Notes: generated from the letters alone by a model not told the origin. A DNA stretch of 64,000 nt from Halobiforma lacisalsi AJ5 (GCF_000226975.2 NZ_CP019285.1:1488001-1552000), one strand, 5' to 3'; counted from the stretch's first letter, positions 45,654 through 53,326 are shown. Made by a program: numbers and translations.

Positions 45654-45687
45654 GAGATCCAGGTCTCGTGCGGGAGCGCGATCGCCG
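45654..45687 (+). repeat. ATPase 3' tail repeat, third and degraded copy
   Basis: The first 34 bp of the tail recur with a few substitutions (gagatccaggtctcgtgcgg and the following gagcgcgatcgccg), 172 bp after the second copy. The series fades out before the rhodopsin stop codon. Confidence 0.7.
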
Positions 45688-45805
45688 CCGCTATCGGTCG
45701 ATTACGTTCGGTCGCCGAAAAAATCGATCGCGGGTCGATTTCGCGGTTTTGCGGTTTCGCGACGGCCGGCGCCGAACCGGCCGTCGGATCGGCGTTGTCG
45801 GGTCG

Positions 45806-46531
45806 TTAGCTCGGTGCGGCCGTCGGCGTGACGGCGCTCTCGAGGACCGAGCGACTGCGGAGCAGGACCACACCGAAGCCGACCTTCGCCGAGAGGTCGA
45901 GCACCATGAACGCGGCAGTCTCCCAGTACAGCGGGAGGATGCCGAACGTCCCTTCGGTGCCGAGGATCCAGACGACCGGGTACAGAAGCCACAGCACGAT
46001 GACCAGGTTACGAAGGGTGCCGAACAGTGACGCGACCTCGGCCGACTTGCTTCGGGCCTTCTCGGAGAGGGTCCCCACGAGGACGTACAGCAGGACCAGC
46101 AGGGCGCCGGTGCTGATGCCCCACCACGCGATGCGGGTCGCGGGCGTCGAGGCGAACGTCGCGATCGCGCCGGTGCCGATCATGAAGACGTCGAGTCCGA
46201 TCAGCGTCGCGATCGTATTACGGTTCGCCCCGGCCAGCAGCGACAGGTCGAGCAACAGGAGCGGCGTCGTGAACAGCCAGTCGGTATATCGCGCCCAGTA
46301 GATCGTGAGCGCCTCGTCGCCGACCATGACGTCGGTGACGCCGAAGCCCGTCGCCATCGCGAAGTAATTCACCGCCGCGATGGACGTGATGAAGATCGTG
46401 ATGATGTAGAACTCCTGCATCTTCGCGTCGCGAACGCCGCGTCCGCGGCCGACGAAGTACAGGGTGCCGAGTGTCATTCCTATCGTCCCGATCCACAGCC
46501 ACAGGGATTCTGGACCGACTGCTGTGGTCAT
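45806..46531 (-). CDS. bop: Proton-pumping rhodopsin (deltarhodopsin/bacteriorhodopsin type), copy 1
   Basis: The protein has 241 residues and seven helices. Pump residues are all in place: Arg81, Asp84 (acceptor), Thr88 and Asp95 (donor) in [16 protein letters not shown]; Glu193 and Glu204 of the release group in [15 protein letters not shown]; Asp212 and the retinal Schiff-base Lys216 in [10 protein letters not shown]. This is an outward H+ pump, not a halorhodopsin or sensory rhodopsin. The sequence closely matches my memory of Haloterrigena deltarhodopsin. ATG 46531 is preferred over TTG 46537 because the TATA box lies 25 bp upstream. Copy 2 at 47706-48431 encodes an identical protein. 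Confidence 0.96.
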   Translation of the reverse strand: MTTAVGPESLWLWIGTIGMTLGTLYFVGRGRGVRDAKMQEFYIITIFITSIAAVNYFAMATGFGVTDVMVGDEALTIYWARYTDWLFTTPLLLLDLSLLAGANRNTIATLIGLDVFMIGTGAIATFASTPATRIAWWGISTGALLVLLYVLVGTLSEKARSKSAEVASLFGTLRNLVIVLWLLYPVVWILGTEGTFGILPLYWETAAFMVLDLSAKVGFGVVLLRSRSVLESAVTPTAAPS

Positions 46532-46550
46532 ACACAAATGTATGAACGAT

Positions 46551-46582
46551 TGTTATATACTGGTTATGCCTAACGAGATACC
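46551..46582 (-). promoter_or_regulatory. Rhodopsin promoter, copy 1: TATA box and upstream element
   Basis: On the minus strand, gtatataaca (46551-46560) is centred about 25 bp before ATG 46531. Immediately upstream is tatctcgttaggc (46568-46580). From memory this resembles the UAS of the Halobacterium bop promoter (a CTCGTTAGG-type core bound by Bat). That match should be treated as recollection, not a computed result. Confidence 0.55.
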
Positions 46583-46698
46583 CCTCCCCCTCCGAGCGAC
46601 TGAACGTCCGGATAGTTGACCATGGGTACAAAACCGTAGCGTATATCCAGTGTCCTCGTTTCCCAATACATAGCCCGACGCGACTCCTTCCAGAACAG

Positions 46699-47106
46699 AT
46701 GACCCCAACCGATCCGAACGATCCGATCGCGGACGCACTGCTCGGCGAATCGACGTACGAACGGCTCCGAGTGGAGCGATACGCGCTGATCAAACGACGG
46801 ATTCCGGAAAAACTCGTCTACCAGAGCGCCCTCCTGTTCGCGCTCGCGCTCGTCGTTCCGATCGTCGCTACCTATCCATCCTCGGTCCAGGCCGGCTTCC
46901 CGGGCGGCGATCCACTGTGGTCGTCGCCGCTTGTCCTCTGGGTCGGCGTCTACGCCGGCGGCATCGAGTTGGCAACTGCAACGTGTCTCGTTGCGGTGGC
47001 TCTCGTTCGTCGCCGATGGGAATCCCGGCTCTCGGAGTCGCAGGTGCAGCGAGCGGTGACGGCGGCAGCGGGGGTCAGGCCGGACAGATGGTTACGCCCG
47101 AAGTGA
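46699..47106 (+). pseudogene. Truncated chimeric copy of the 200-residue membrane-protein gene
   Basis: The first 350 bp (46699-47048) are identical to the intact gene at 48599, including promoter and ATG. The duplication junction then adds out-of-frame ATPase-tail DNA, giving a 135-residue product: 116 native residues (two to three membrane segments) and an unrelated tail RAVTAAAGVRPDRWLRPK. The C-terminal half of the native protein is missing. It may still be translated. Confidence 0.85.
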
Positions 47107-47303
47107 CCTCCAGGCACATCGTCATCCCCGTCGACGGCAACCACGGCGAGACCGTCGAAGTCCAGGCCGGCGGCGACTACCTCTTCACCGCGACGGTGAG
47201 CCGCGGCGGGGAGATCCAGGTGTCCCGCGGGAGCGCGATCGCCGAGGAACTCGAGGGGGCGATCGATCGGAAGGATCCGATTACGGTCGTGCCGTCGTCC
47301 TGA
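47049..47303 (+). pseudogene. Orphan 3' tail of the PIN-KH ATPase gene
   Basis: These 255 bp correspond to residues from about 545 to the stop of the ATPase. There is no start codon and the upstream reading frame belongs to the truncated membrane-protein gene. The 9-bp indel changes the end from ccg tcc tcg tag to ccg tcg tcc tga, so both copies still read Pro-Ser-Ser-stop. Confidence 0.85.
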
Positions 47304-47381
47304 GTACAGCCGTTTTTTGGTGCAGATTTTTGCGCGAGCGGTGCGCCAGCGGCGCACCCGAGCGGAAAAAGGTGCGCGCGT

Positions 47382-47477
47382 GAGATCCAGGTGTCCCGCG
47401 GGAGCGCGATCGCCGAGGAACTCGAGGGGGCGATCGATCGGAAGGATCCGATTACGGTCGTGCCGTCCTCGTAGTCG
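47382..47477 (+). repeat. ATPase tail repeat inside duplication unit 2
   Basis: This is the unit-2 counterpart of 45482-45577. A degraded piece at 47554-47587 corresponds to 45654-45687. The rest of 47304-47705 holds only the T-tract spacers and no gene I can support. Confidence 0.85.
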
Positions 47478-47705
47478 GCTTTTTGGCGTAGCTTTTTGAA
47501 GGAGTGATGAGCGAGCACCGCGAGCGAACCCGACGAGAAAAGGATACGTGTGCGAGATCCAGGTCTCGTGCGGGAGCGCGATCGCCGCCGCTATCGGTCG
47601 ATTACGTTCGGTCGCCGAAAAAATCGATCGCGGGTCGATTTCGCGGTTTTGCGGTTTCGCGACGGCCGGCGCCGAACCGGCCGTCGGATCGGCGTTGTCG
47701 GGTCG

Positions 47706-48431
47706 TTAGCTCGGTGCGGCCGTCGGCGTGACGGCGCTCTCGAGGACCGAGCGACTGCGGAGCAGGACCACACCGAAGCCGACCTTCGCCGAGAGGTCGA
47801 GCACCATGAACGCGGCAGTCTCCCAGTACAGCGGGAGGATGCCGAACGTCCCTTCGGTGCCGAGGATCCAGACGACCGGGTACAGAAGCCACAGCACGAT
47901 GACCAGGTTACGAAGGGTGCCGAACAGTGACGCGACCTCGGCCGACTTGCTTCGGGCCTTCTCGGAGAGGGTCCCCACGAGGACGTACAGCAGGACCAGC
48001 AGGGCGCCGGTGCTGATGCCCCACCACGCGATGCGGGTCGCGGGCGTCGAGGCGAACGTCGCGATCGCGCCGGTGCCGATCATGAAGACGTCGAGTCCGA
48101 TCAGCGTCGCGATCGTATTACGGTTCGCCCCGGCCAGCAGCGACAGGTCGAGCAACAGGAGCGGCGTCGTGAACAGCCAGTCGGTATATCGCGCCCAGTA
48201 GATCGTGAGCGCCTCGTCGCCGACCATGACGTCGGTGACGCCGAAGCCCGTCGCCATCGCGAAGTAATTCACCGCCGCGATGGACGTGATGAAGATCGTG
48301 ATGATGTAGAACTCCTGCATCTTCGCGTCGCGAACGCCGCGTCCGCGGCCGACGAAGTACAGGGTGCCGAGTGTCATTCCTATCGTCCCGATCCACAGCC
48401 ACAGGGATTCTGGACCGACTGCTGTGGTCAT
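47706..48431 (-). CDS. bop: Proton-pumping rhodopsin (deltarhodopsin/bacteriorhodopsin type), copy 2
   Basis: This 241-residue protein is identical to copy 1, with the same pump residues Arg81, Asp84, Asp95, Glu193, Glu204, Asp212 and Lys216. The start is ATG 48431. This copy keeps the original arrangement with the intact divergent membrane-protein gene at 48599, whereas copy 1 faces the truncated one. Both have the same promoter, so the effect expected from the duplication is increased dosage rather than new function. Confidence 0.96.
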   Translation of the reverse strand: MTTAVGPESLWLWIGTIGMTLGTLYFVGRGRGVRDAKMQEFYIITIFITSIAAVNYFAMATGFGVTDVMVGDEALTIYWARYTDWLFTTPLLLLDLSLLAGANRNTIATLIGLDVFMIGTGAIATFASTPATRIAWWGISTGALLVLLYVLVGTLSEKARSKSAEVASLFGTLRNLVIVLWLLYPVVWILGTEGTFGILPLYWETAAFMVLDLSAKVGFGVVLLRSRSVLESAVTPTAAPS

Positions 48432-48450
48432 ACACAAATGTATGAACGAT

Positions 48451-48482
48451 TGTTATATACTGGTTATGCCTAACGAGATACC
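48451..48482 (-). promoter_or_regulatory. Rhodopsin promoter, copy 2
   Basis: This is the same TATA box and upstream element as at 46551-46582, shifted by 1900 bp. The 167-bp region between the rhodopsin ATG and the divergent ATG at 48599 is unchanged, so both genes in this copy may be co-regulated. Confidence 0.55.
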
Positions 48483-48598
48483 CCTCCCCCTCCGAGCGAC
48501 TGAACGTCCGGATAGTTGACCATGGGTACAAAACCGTAGCGTATATCCAGTGTCCTCGTTTCCCAATACATAGCCCGACGCGACTCCTTCCAGAACAG

Positions 48599-49201
48599 AT
48601 GACCCCAACCGATCCGAACGATCCGATCGCGGACGCACTGCTCGGCGAATCGACGTACGAACGGCTCCGAGTGGAGCGATACGCGCTGATCAAACGACGG
48701 ATTCCGGAAAAACTCGTCTACCAGAGCGCCCTCCTGTTCGCGCTCGCGCTCGTCGTTCCGATCGTCGCTACCTATCCATCCTCGGTCCAGGCCGGCTTCC
48801 CGGGCGGCGATCCACTGTGGTCGTCGCCGCTTGTCCTCTGGGTCGGCGTCTACGCCGGCGGCATCGAGTTGGCAACTGCAACGTGTCTCGTTGCGGTGGC
48901 TCTCGTTCGTCGCCGATGGGAATCCCGGCTCTCGGAGTCGCAGGTGCACGCGTTACTGAACGTCGAGGACGTCGCGTCGATGTTCGGATTGGCGACCGGC
49001 GGCTTCGCGATCCTGATCACTGTCGGGTTCTTCTTGCTCGGTCACGCCGGTCCCGAGACGTTCTCCTCCGTCGTCGAAGCCGCCCCGCGAAACCCCTACG
49101 GAGCGACCGGTCTCTCCGTCCCCGTGATCGCAGTCGGCACCGCGGCGGCGATCAGTTCCTCCGTCGTGTACTCGATCGGCCGGTACCTCTCTCGCGAGTG
49201 A
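48599..49201 (+). CDS. Membrane protein divergently paired with rhodopsin
   Basis: The protein has 200 residues. A polar N-terminus of about 45 residues (DPNDPIADALLGESTYERLRVERYALIKRR) precedes about four membrane segments, near 46-64, 85-105, 125-150 and 168-192. I do not recognise the family. It shares a 167-bp divergent promoter region with the rhodopsin gene. This suggests a role in purple-membrane assembly, retinal supply or light response, but only by position. The first copy of the gene is truncated by the tandem duplication. Confidence 0.82.
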   Translation: MTPTDPNDPIADALLGESTYERLRVERYALIKRRIPEKLVYQSALLFALALVVPIVATYPSSVQAGFPGGDPLWSSPLVLWVGVYAGGIELATATCLVAVALVRRRWESRLSESQVHALLNVEDVASMFGLATGGFAILITVGFFLLGHAGPETFSSVVEAAPRNPYGATGLSVPVIAVGTAAAISSSVVYSIGRYLSRE

Positions 49202-49225
49202 ACGCGGCCGAGTGACTGACTCGAG

Positions 49226-49900
49226 TCAGGCCTCGTCCCGTCGCTCCTGGAACCGACGAGCGACCAGCACGAAGGGACCCGCGAGGGCCAGGAACAGCTG
49301 CCAGCCGCTCTCTGCGACTGGGAACAGCCGCTCGACCGGTTCGTCGGGTTCCTCGACCGTTTCCGAGGGTTCGACCGGGTTGGCGACGTGTGTATCCGCG
49401 GTCGTCCCCGTCGCACCCACGTCCGTCATCTCGCCGCCGTCGGCGCCGACGTCGACGTCGACGAACGTCTGGACGATCCCGTCGGTCGTCGAGAGGGCGA
49501 GTTCCCCCTCGAGACGCAGGAATCGGTCGTAGACGGGGTAGAAGGCGTTGATCCCCTCGAGGTGGGCGTAATCCAGCAGCACGTGTGCGAAGACGTGGAC
49601 GAACAGGGCGACCCACGCCACCGTCACGCCCCACTGCCCCCATCGTCCGCGGAGCCACGAGCGGTCGGTCTCCCGGAGACGGGTGTCCCAGTACAGCCAC
49701 AGGCCGGCCAGCAGTGGGATCGTCAGATTGTGCAACAGGGCGCGGTGGGCGCCATCCAGCCACAGGCCGGCGGCCGAGTCGATCTCGGGGAGGGCGACCA
49801 GAGCGAGGAGGACGGCAATGGCCCGTCGATCGAGCGTTCCCCGCAGCAGTCCCGCTGCGAGCAGAAGGGTGAAGCCGGCGTGGACGGTCGTCGACGGCAT
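49226..49900 (-). CDS. YdjM-like membrane-bound metal-dependent hydrolase (paralogue A)
   Basis: The protein has 224 residues with four to five membrane segments. STTVHAGFTLLLAAGLL with a conserved N-terminal His, LPEIDSAAGLW, and HRALLHNLTIPLL recall the YdjM/PF04307 family of membrane metal-dependent hydrolases. WDTRLRETDRSWLRGRWG is shared with the next gene. The later part is a Thr/Glu-rich extracytoplasmic stretch and a C-terminal helix. Its ATG overlaps the stop of paralogue B by one base, so they are translationally coupled. Confidence 0.75.
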   Translation of the reverse strand: MPSTTVHAGFTLLLAAGLLRGTLDRRAIAVLLALVALPEIDSAAGLWLDGAHRALLHNLTIPLLAGLWLYWDTRLRETDRSWLRGRWGQWGVTVAWVALFVHVFAHVLLDYAHLEGINAFYPVYDRFLRLEGELALSTTDGIVQTFVDVDVGADGGEMTDVGATGTTADTHVANPVEPSETVEEPDEPVERLFPVAESGWQLFLALAGPFVLVARRFQERRDEA

Positions 49901-50559
49901 CAGCGATCACCTGCCGCCCCCGCGACGTGGAAGCGAACAGCGACGGCAGCCACCGCAGCCCCGACCACGGTCAGTTGCCAGCCTGACTCGACGATCGTGA
50001 GTCGCCGTTCGACGCCCCGCTCGAGTCCGGTTCCGGGAGTCGGGTTCACCCAGGTCTCGACGTGGTGGGTGGCGGTCGTGCCGGGCGAGGACAGCCACAG
50101 GAGACCCTCGCCGCGTTCGACGAACGTCAGGATCACGCCCTCGTGGGTCGACAGGAGGAGTCGGCCGACGACCGCGTAGAACCGGTCGTGGAGTGGATAG
50201 AGCAGGTTCACGCCGCCTGGCCCGAACAGATCGAGACCGATTCCGGCGACTGCGTAGGCCGCGAGCGCGACCCAGGCGACGCGGATGCCGTCCCAGCCCC
50301 ACTGTCGGCGGAGCCACGATCGGTCGGGATCTCGGTAGCGGGTATCCCAGTAGAGGGCGACGAACGCCGCACCCGGGAGCAACAGGGTGTGGAACGCGGC
50401 GTTGGTCGCGCCCGGAACCGCGAGGCCCAGAACCGCGTCGAGGTCGGGAACCGCCGCGGCGACGGCGACGACGAGGACGGACCGGCGATCGAACGCCGAA
50501 CCCAGCAACGCGAGCGCGAACAACGCGCCGACGGCGACGTTGACCGTCGTCGGTGCCAT
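49900..50559 (-). CDS. YdjM-like membrane protein (paralogue B)
   Basis: The protein has 219 residues. It aligns with paralogue A throughout: VPDLDAVLGL, NAAFHTLLLPG, YWDTRYRDPDRSWLRRQWG, and a terminal VESGWQLTVVGAAV. The N-terminal His of family members is replaced by Asn (PTTVNVAVG), so metal binding may be altered or lost. It is the first gene of the pair. No promoter motif is clear in the 126 bp before it. Confidence 0.74.
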   Translation of the reverse strand: MAPTTVNVAVGALFALALLGSAFDRRSVLVVAVAAAVPDLDAVLGLAVPGATNAAFHTLLLPGAAFVALYWDTRYRDPDRSWLRRQWGWDGIRVAWVALAAYAVAGIGLDLFGPGGVNLLYPLHDRFYAVVGRLLLSTHEGVILTFVERGEGLLWLSSPGTTATHHVETWVNPTPGTGLERGVERRLTIVESGWQLTVVGAAVAAVAVRFHVAGAAGDR

Positions 50560-50685
50560 GGTAGCAACTCCGACTCGAGGCCGGTAAACGTATCGGTGGC
50601 GTTATGTTTCCGGCGCCGATCCGCCGGGATTGCCCCCCAGTCGGCGGGAGACGCGGGCAGACCCGCGACGGAAAAAGAAGACCGC

Positions 50686-51099
50686 CTAGCCGTCGGTTTC
50701 CATCGTGTACAGGTCCGGATTGCGCCACCAGAACAGACCCCACGAGAGCAGGAATCCGGCTGCCATCGCGACCAGTTCCTGCAGCAGTCGCCAGGTCCCC
50801 AGATCGATGATCGCGACGAGTGCGATCGACGACCCCACCGCCGCGCCGACGAGGACGAACGCAACGTCGCCGACGATGCGCTCGCGCGGGTTCTCCCAGT
50901 ACTGCTGGCGGTCCTCGTCGTACCAGACCCCGACGTAGATCAGCACGGGCGACATCGCCGTGATGATGGTAATAACCTGGTACCGTTCCGGAAGGATCCC
51001 CTGGGAGATCAACACCGCGTTGACCAGTTGCGCGACGAGCGACGCGGCGAACAGTCCCACCAGCAGCCAGCCCCACCGCGGTAACCGTTCCTTGTCCAT
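50686..51099 (-). CDS. Four-helix membrane protein
   Basis: The protein has 137 residues with about four transmembrane segments (near 11-30, 42-60, 80-100 and 107-125). Charged loops include YDEDRQQYWENPRERI. I do not recognise a family. The same orientation as the two YdjM-like genes downstream (126-bp gap) could place it in their transcription unit. Confidence 0.75.
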   Translation of the reverse strand: MDKERLPRWGWLLVGLFAASLVAQLVNAVLISQGILPERYQVITIITAMSPVLIYVGVWYDEDRQQYWENPRERIVGDVAFVLVGAAVGSSIALVAIIDLGTWRLLQELVAMAAGFLLSWGLFWWRNPDLYTMETDG

Positions 51100-51197
51100 G
51101 ATCGGGAACGGTTACTGCTGGAAAATAATCCTGCCGTTTGTCCGTTTCCCGGTTCGTGACCGGCATCGGCCGGGACGTCAGCGTCGCGTCGGCACCG

Positions 51198-51491
51198 TTA
51201 CTCCGCGCAGCAGGCGTCTTTCTTCGGCGACTCGTCGACGCCGTTGCCGTCCGCAGCGACCGGTTCTTCGAGCCGGTAGAGACTCTGTCGCGCGTCCGCA
51301 AAGTAGATGTCCTCGTCGACGATGCCGATCTCCTCGAGTCGCTCGAGCGCGTATCGAACCGTCCGGGCCGAAAGCATCGATTCCTCGACGATCTGTTTCT
51401 GCGTCAGGGGCCCGTCGTACTCGAGTACCTTGAAAACGAGTTTCGCACTTGGAGGTAAGTCCTCGATTTCCTCCCCGTCAGTCTCTGCCAT
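51198..51491 (-). CDS. Small winged-helix transcription regulator (MarR/TrmB-like)
   Basis: The protein has 97 residues from ATG 51491. Residues 9-75 are one winged helix: PPSAKLVFKVLEYDGPLTQKQIVEESMLSARTVRYALERLEEIGIV. The tail ends in DACCAE. This short regulator is widely conserved in haloarchaea. The cysteine pair at the end might sense redox or metal state, which is an inference. A strong TATA box lies 28 bp upstream, so the gene is expressed alone. Confidence 0.87.
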   Translation of the reverse strand: MAETDGEEIEDLPPSAKLVFKVLEYDGPLTQKQIVEESMLSARTVRYALERLEEIGIVDEDIYFADARQSLYRLEEPVAADGNGVDESPKKDACCAE

Positions 51492-51515
51492 ATTACGATT
51501 CGAAAGGTCCCAGGA

Positions 51516-51524
51516 GTATAAAGC
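51516..51524 (-). promoter_or_regulatory. TATA box of the 51198 regulator
   Basis: The minus-strand gctttatac is centred about 28 bp before ATG 51491. Confidence 0.65.
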
Positions 51525-51683
51525 TTGAGCCTTACCAGCGTTTTTCGTACAAAATTCCGTGAGTGTTGTAGAGTTAAAATGCATTGTGTGGCGTCGAGGC
51601 GGACGAAATACGCATTTGACTGCCTAGTCAGGATCGGCCGATAGAGAGACGCCGAAAACGACGGGTCGCGGCCGGACCCTCCG

Positions 51684-53294
51684 TTATCCTTCGCCGATCA
51701 TCCGGTCCTCGTCCTCCCACTCACGTTTGCGAAGTTCGTACTTCTGGGTCTTCCCGGTGGCCGTCTTGGGTAGCTCCTCGACGAACTCCACGCGGCGGAC
51801 GACCTTGTAGCTCGCGAGCCGTTCGCGGGTGTAGTCGGTCAGCTCCTCGGCCGACACCGGCGGGTTCTCCGCATCGCCGTTCGATGGCACGACGAACGCC
51901 TTCGGCGTCTCTCCCCACTCCTCGCTCGGCGCGGGGATCACCGCTGCGTCGGCCACCGCGTCGTGGTCGAACAGCGTGTCCTCGAGTTCGATGCTCGAGA
52001 TGTTCTCGCCGCCGGAGATGATGATGTCCTTCTTGCGGTCCCGGAGCGCGATCATGCCGTTCTCGTCGACCGTCGCGAGGTCGCCCATGTGGTAGTAGCC
52101 CTCGACCCGGTCGTTGAACGCCTCCTCGGTCTGTTCGGGCTTGTTCCAGTAGTGGTCCATCACCTGGTTGCCCCGGACGACGACCTCGCCCAGCGTCTCG
52201 TCGTCCTGCGGGACGTCGTTACCGTCCTCGTCGACGACCCGGACCTCGGTCCCGAGCACGCCCATCCCCTGGCGCTTCTTGATCTCGAAGCGGTTCTCGT
52301 CGTCGATGAGCCGCTTGGCGTCGGAGATCGTGATCAGCGGGCCGGTCTCGGTCGCCCCGTAGAGGTGTTTCAGGTACCAGCCGAACTCGTCCTCGACCGC
52401 CCGGATCGTCGCCTCTGGCGGCGCACTTCCGGCGGTCGTCACCCGGACCTGGTTCGCGCCGCTCATCTCGGGTTGGTCGTTGTTCTCGTAGTAGTCGATC
52501 AACTGGTTGAGCACTGCCGGCGCGGCACAGAGGAAGGAGACGTCCTCCTCGCGGATCGCGTCGACGACCTCGTCGGCATTGACCCCACGCGTACAGACGT
52601 GGGTTGCACCCATCCCTGTCACCGCGTAGATGTGGCCCCAGCCGTTGACGTGGAACATCGGGAGCGTCCACAGGTAGGTGTCGTCGCTCGTGATCTCGTG
52701 GTAGATCGACATCAGGTAGGCGTGGATCGTCTCCGTCCGGTGGGTGCGACAGACGCCTTTCGGATCACCCGTCGTTCCCGAGGTATAGTTGATCGTGATG
52801 ATTTCGTCTTCGGCCATCTCCGGTTCGTCGTAGTCGGGATCGGTATCGGAGATCGCGACGTCGAACGACTCCCACTCGCCGTCGACGCGTTCCGTATCGT
52901 TGGTGATGAACGTCTCCGTCGGCACGTCGTCGCGGATCTCCTCGACTTTCTCTGCGTACTCGTAGTCGGCGTAGATGGCGTCGACGCCCGCGTCGGAGAG
53001 GATGTACTCGTAGTCGTCGGACGTGAGCCGGTAGTTCAGCGGCGTAAACACTGCGCCGATGCTCATCGCTCCGTAGGCCGCCTCGAGGTGATAGTGGGTG
53101 TTCGGGTCCAGGACGGCGACGCGGTCCCCCTTCTCGATCCCGCGCTCCTGGAGCGCCGCGGCGAACCGGTCGACACGGTCTCCGAGTTCGGCGTAGGTAA
53201 AGCGGTCGCCGTCGGCCCCGACGACCGCCTCCTCGTCGGCGTAGTGGTTGCGGGCCTGCTCGAGGAAGTCCGTGACGATGAGTGGTGTCTCCAT
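51684..53294 (-). CDS. Long-chain acyl-CoA synthetase (AMP-forming)
   Basis: From ATG 53294 (METPLIVTDFLEQA) the protein has 536 residues of the ANL adenylating superfamily. Motifs are the P-loop ITINYTSGTTGDPKGV, HLYGATETGP, YHMGDLATVDENG, and the catalytic Lys near the end in LPKTATGKTQK. It activates a carboxylate as acyl-AMP and then acyl-CoA. The start is chosen because ctattatc (53319-53326) lies 28 bp upstream, which excludes the ATG at 53318. Chain length is not predictable; short or medium-chain substrates are possible. Confidence 0.93.
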   Translation of the reverse strand: METPLIVTDFLEQARNHYADEEAVVGADGDRFTYAELGDRVDRFAAALQERGIEKGDRVAVLDPNTHYHLEAAYGAMSIGAVFTPLNYRLTSDDYEYILSDAGVDAIYADYEYAEKVEEIRDDVPTETFITNDTERVDGEWESFDVAISDTDPDYDEPEMAEDEIITINYTSGTTGDPKGVCRTHRTETIHAYLMSIYHEITSDDTYLWTLPMFHVNGWGHIYAVTGMGATHVCTRGVNADEVVDAIREEDVSFLCAAPAVLNQLIDYYENNDQPEMSGANQVRVTTAGSAPPEATIRAVEDEFGWYLKHLYGATETGPLITISDAKRLIDDENRFEIKKRQGMGVLGTEVRVVDEDGNDVPQDDETLGEVVVRGNQVMDHYWNKPEQTEEAFNDRVEGYYHMGDLATVDENGMIALRDRKKDIIISGGENISSIELEDTLFDHDAVADAAVIPAPSEEWGETPKAFVVPSNGDAENPPVSAEELTDYTRERLASYKVVRRVEFVEELPKTATGKTQKYELRKREWEDEDRMIGEG

Positions 53295-53318
53295 GATCGG
53301 ACGTTCAGCAACGACCAT

Positions 53319-53326
53319 GATAATAG
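53319..53326 (-). promoter_or_regulatory. TATA box of the acyl-CoA synthetase gene
   Basis: The minus-strand ctattatc is about 28 bp before ATG 53294. It overlaps the upstream ATG at 53318, so that codon would fall before the transcript start. Confidence 0.6.

Larger units (their letters stand above)
45140..47048. repeat. Tandem duplication, unit 1 (1909 bp)
   Basis: This unit contains the last 255 bp of the PIN-KH ATPase gene, the decaying tail repeats, the whole rhodopsin gene and the first 350 bp of the divergent membrane-protein gene. It is followed immediately by unit 2. Base-by-base reading shows no difference except 9 bp present here (within 45387-45395) and missing from unit 2. The junction at 47048/47049 joins the membrane-protein gene to the ATPase gene without obvious microhomology. 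Confidence 0.93.
47049..48948. repeat. Tandem duplication, unit 2 (1900 bp)
   Basis: This is the second unit, identical to 45140-47048 except for the 9-bp deletion near 47295. Beyond 48948 the sequence continues into the intact membrane-protein gene, which marks the right edge. It follows unit 1 head to tail with no spacer. Confidence 0.93.

Noticed and set aside
46532-46537. TTG 46537 as the rhodopsin start
   Set aside because: The TATA box is 25 bp from ATG 46531, and a leaderless transcript starting there would leave TTG outside the mRNA.
47706-48431. Second rhodopsin as a halorhodopsin or sensory rhodopsin
   Set aside because: The protein is identical to copy 1 and carries both proton acceptor and donor Asp residues.
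45140-48948. Duplication caused by an insertion sequence
   Set aside because: No transposase gene, terminal inverted repeats or flanking target duplication is visible at the unit edges.
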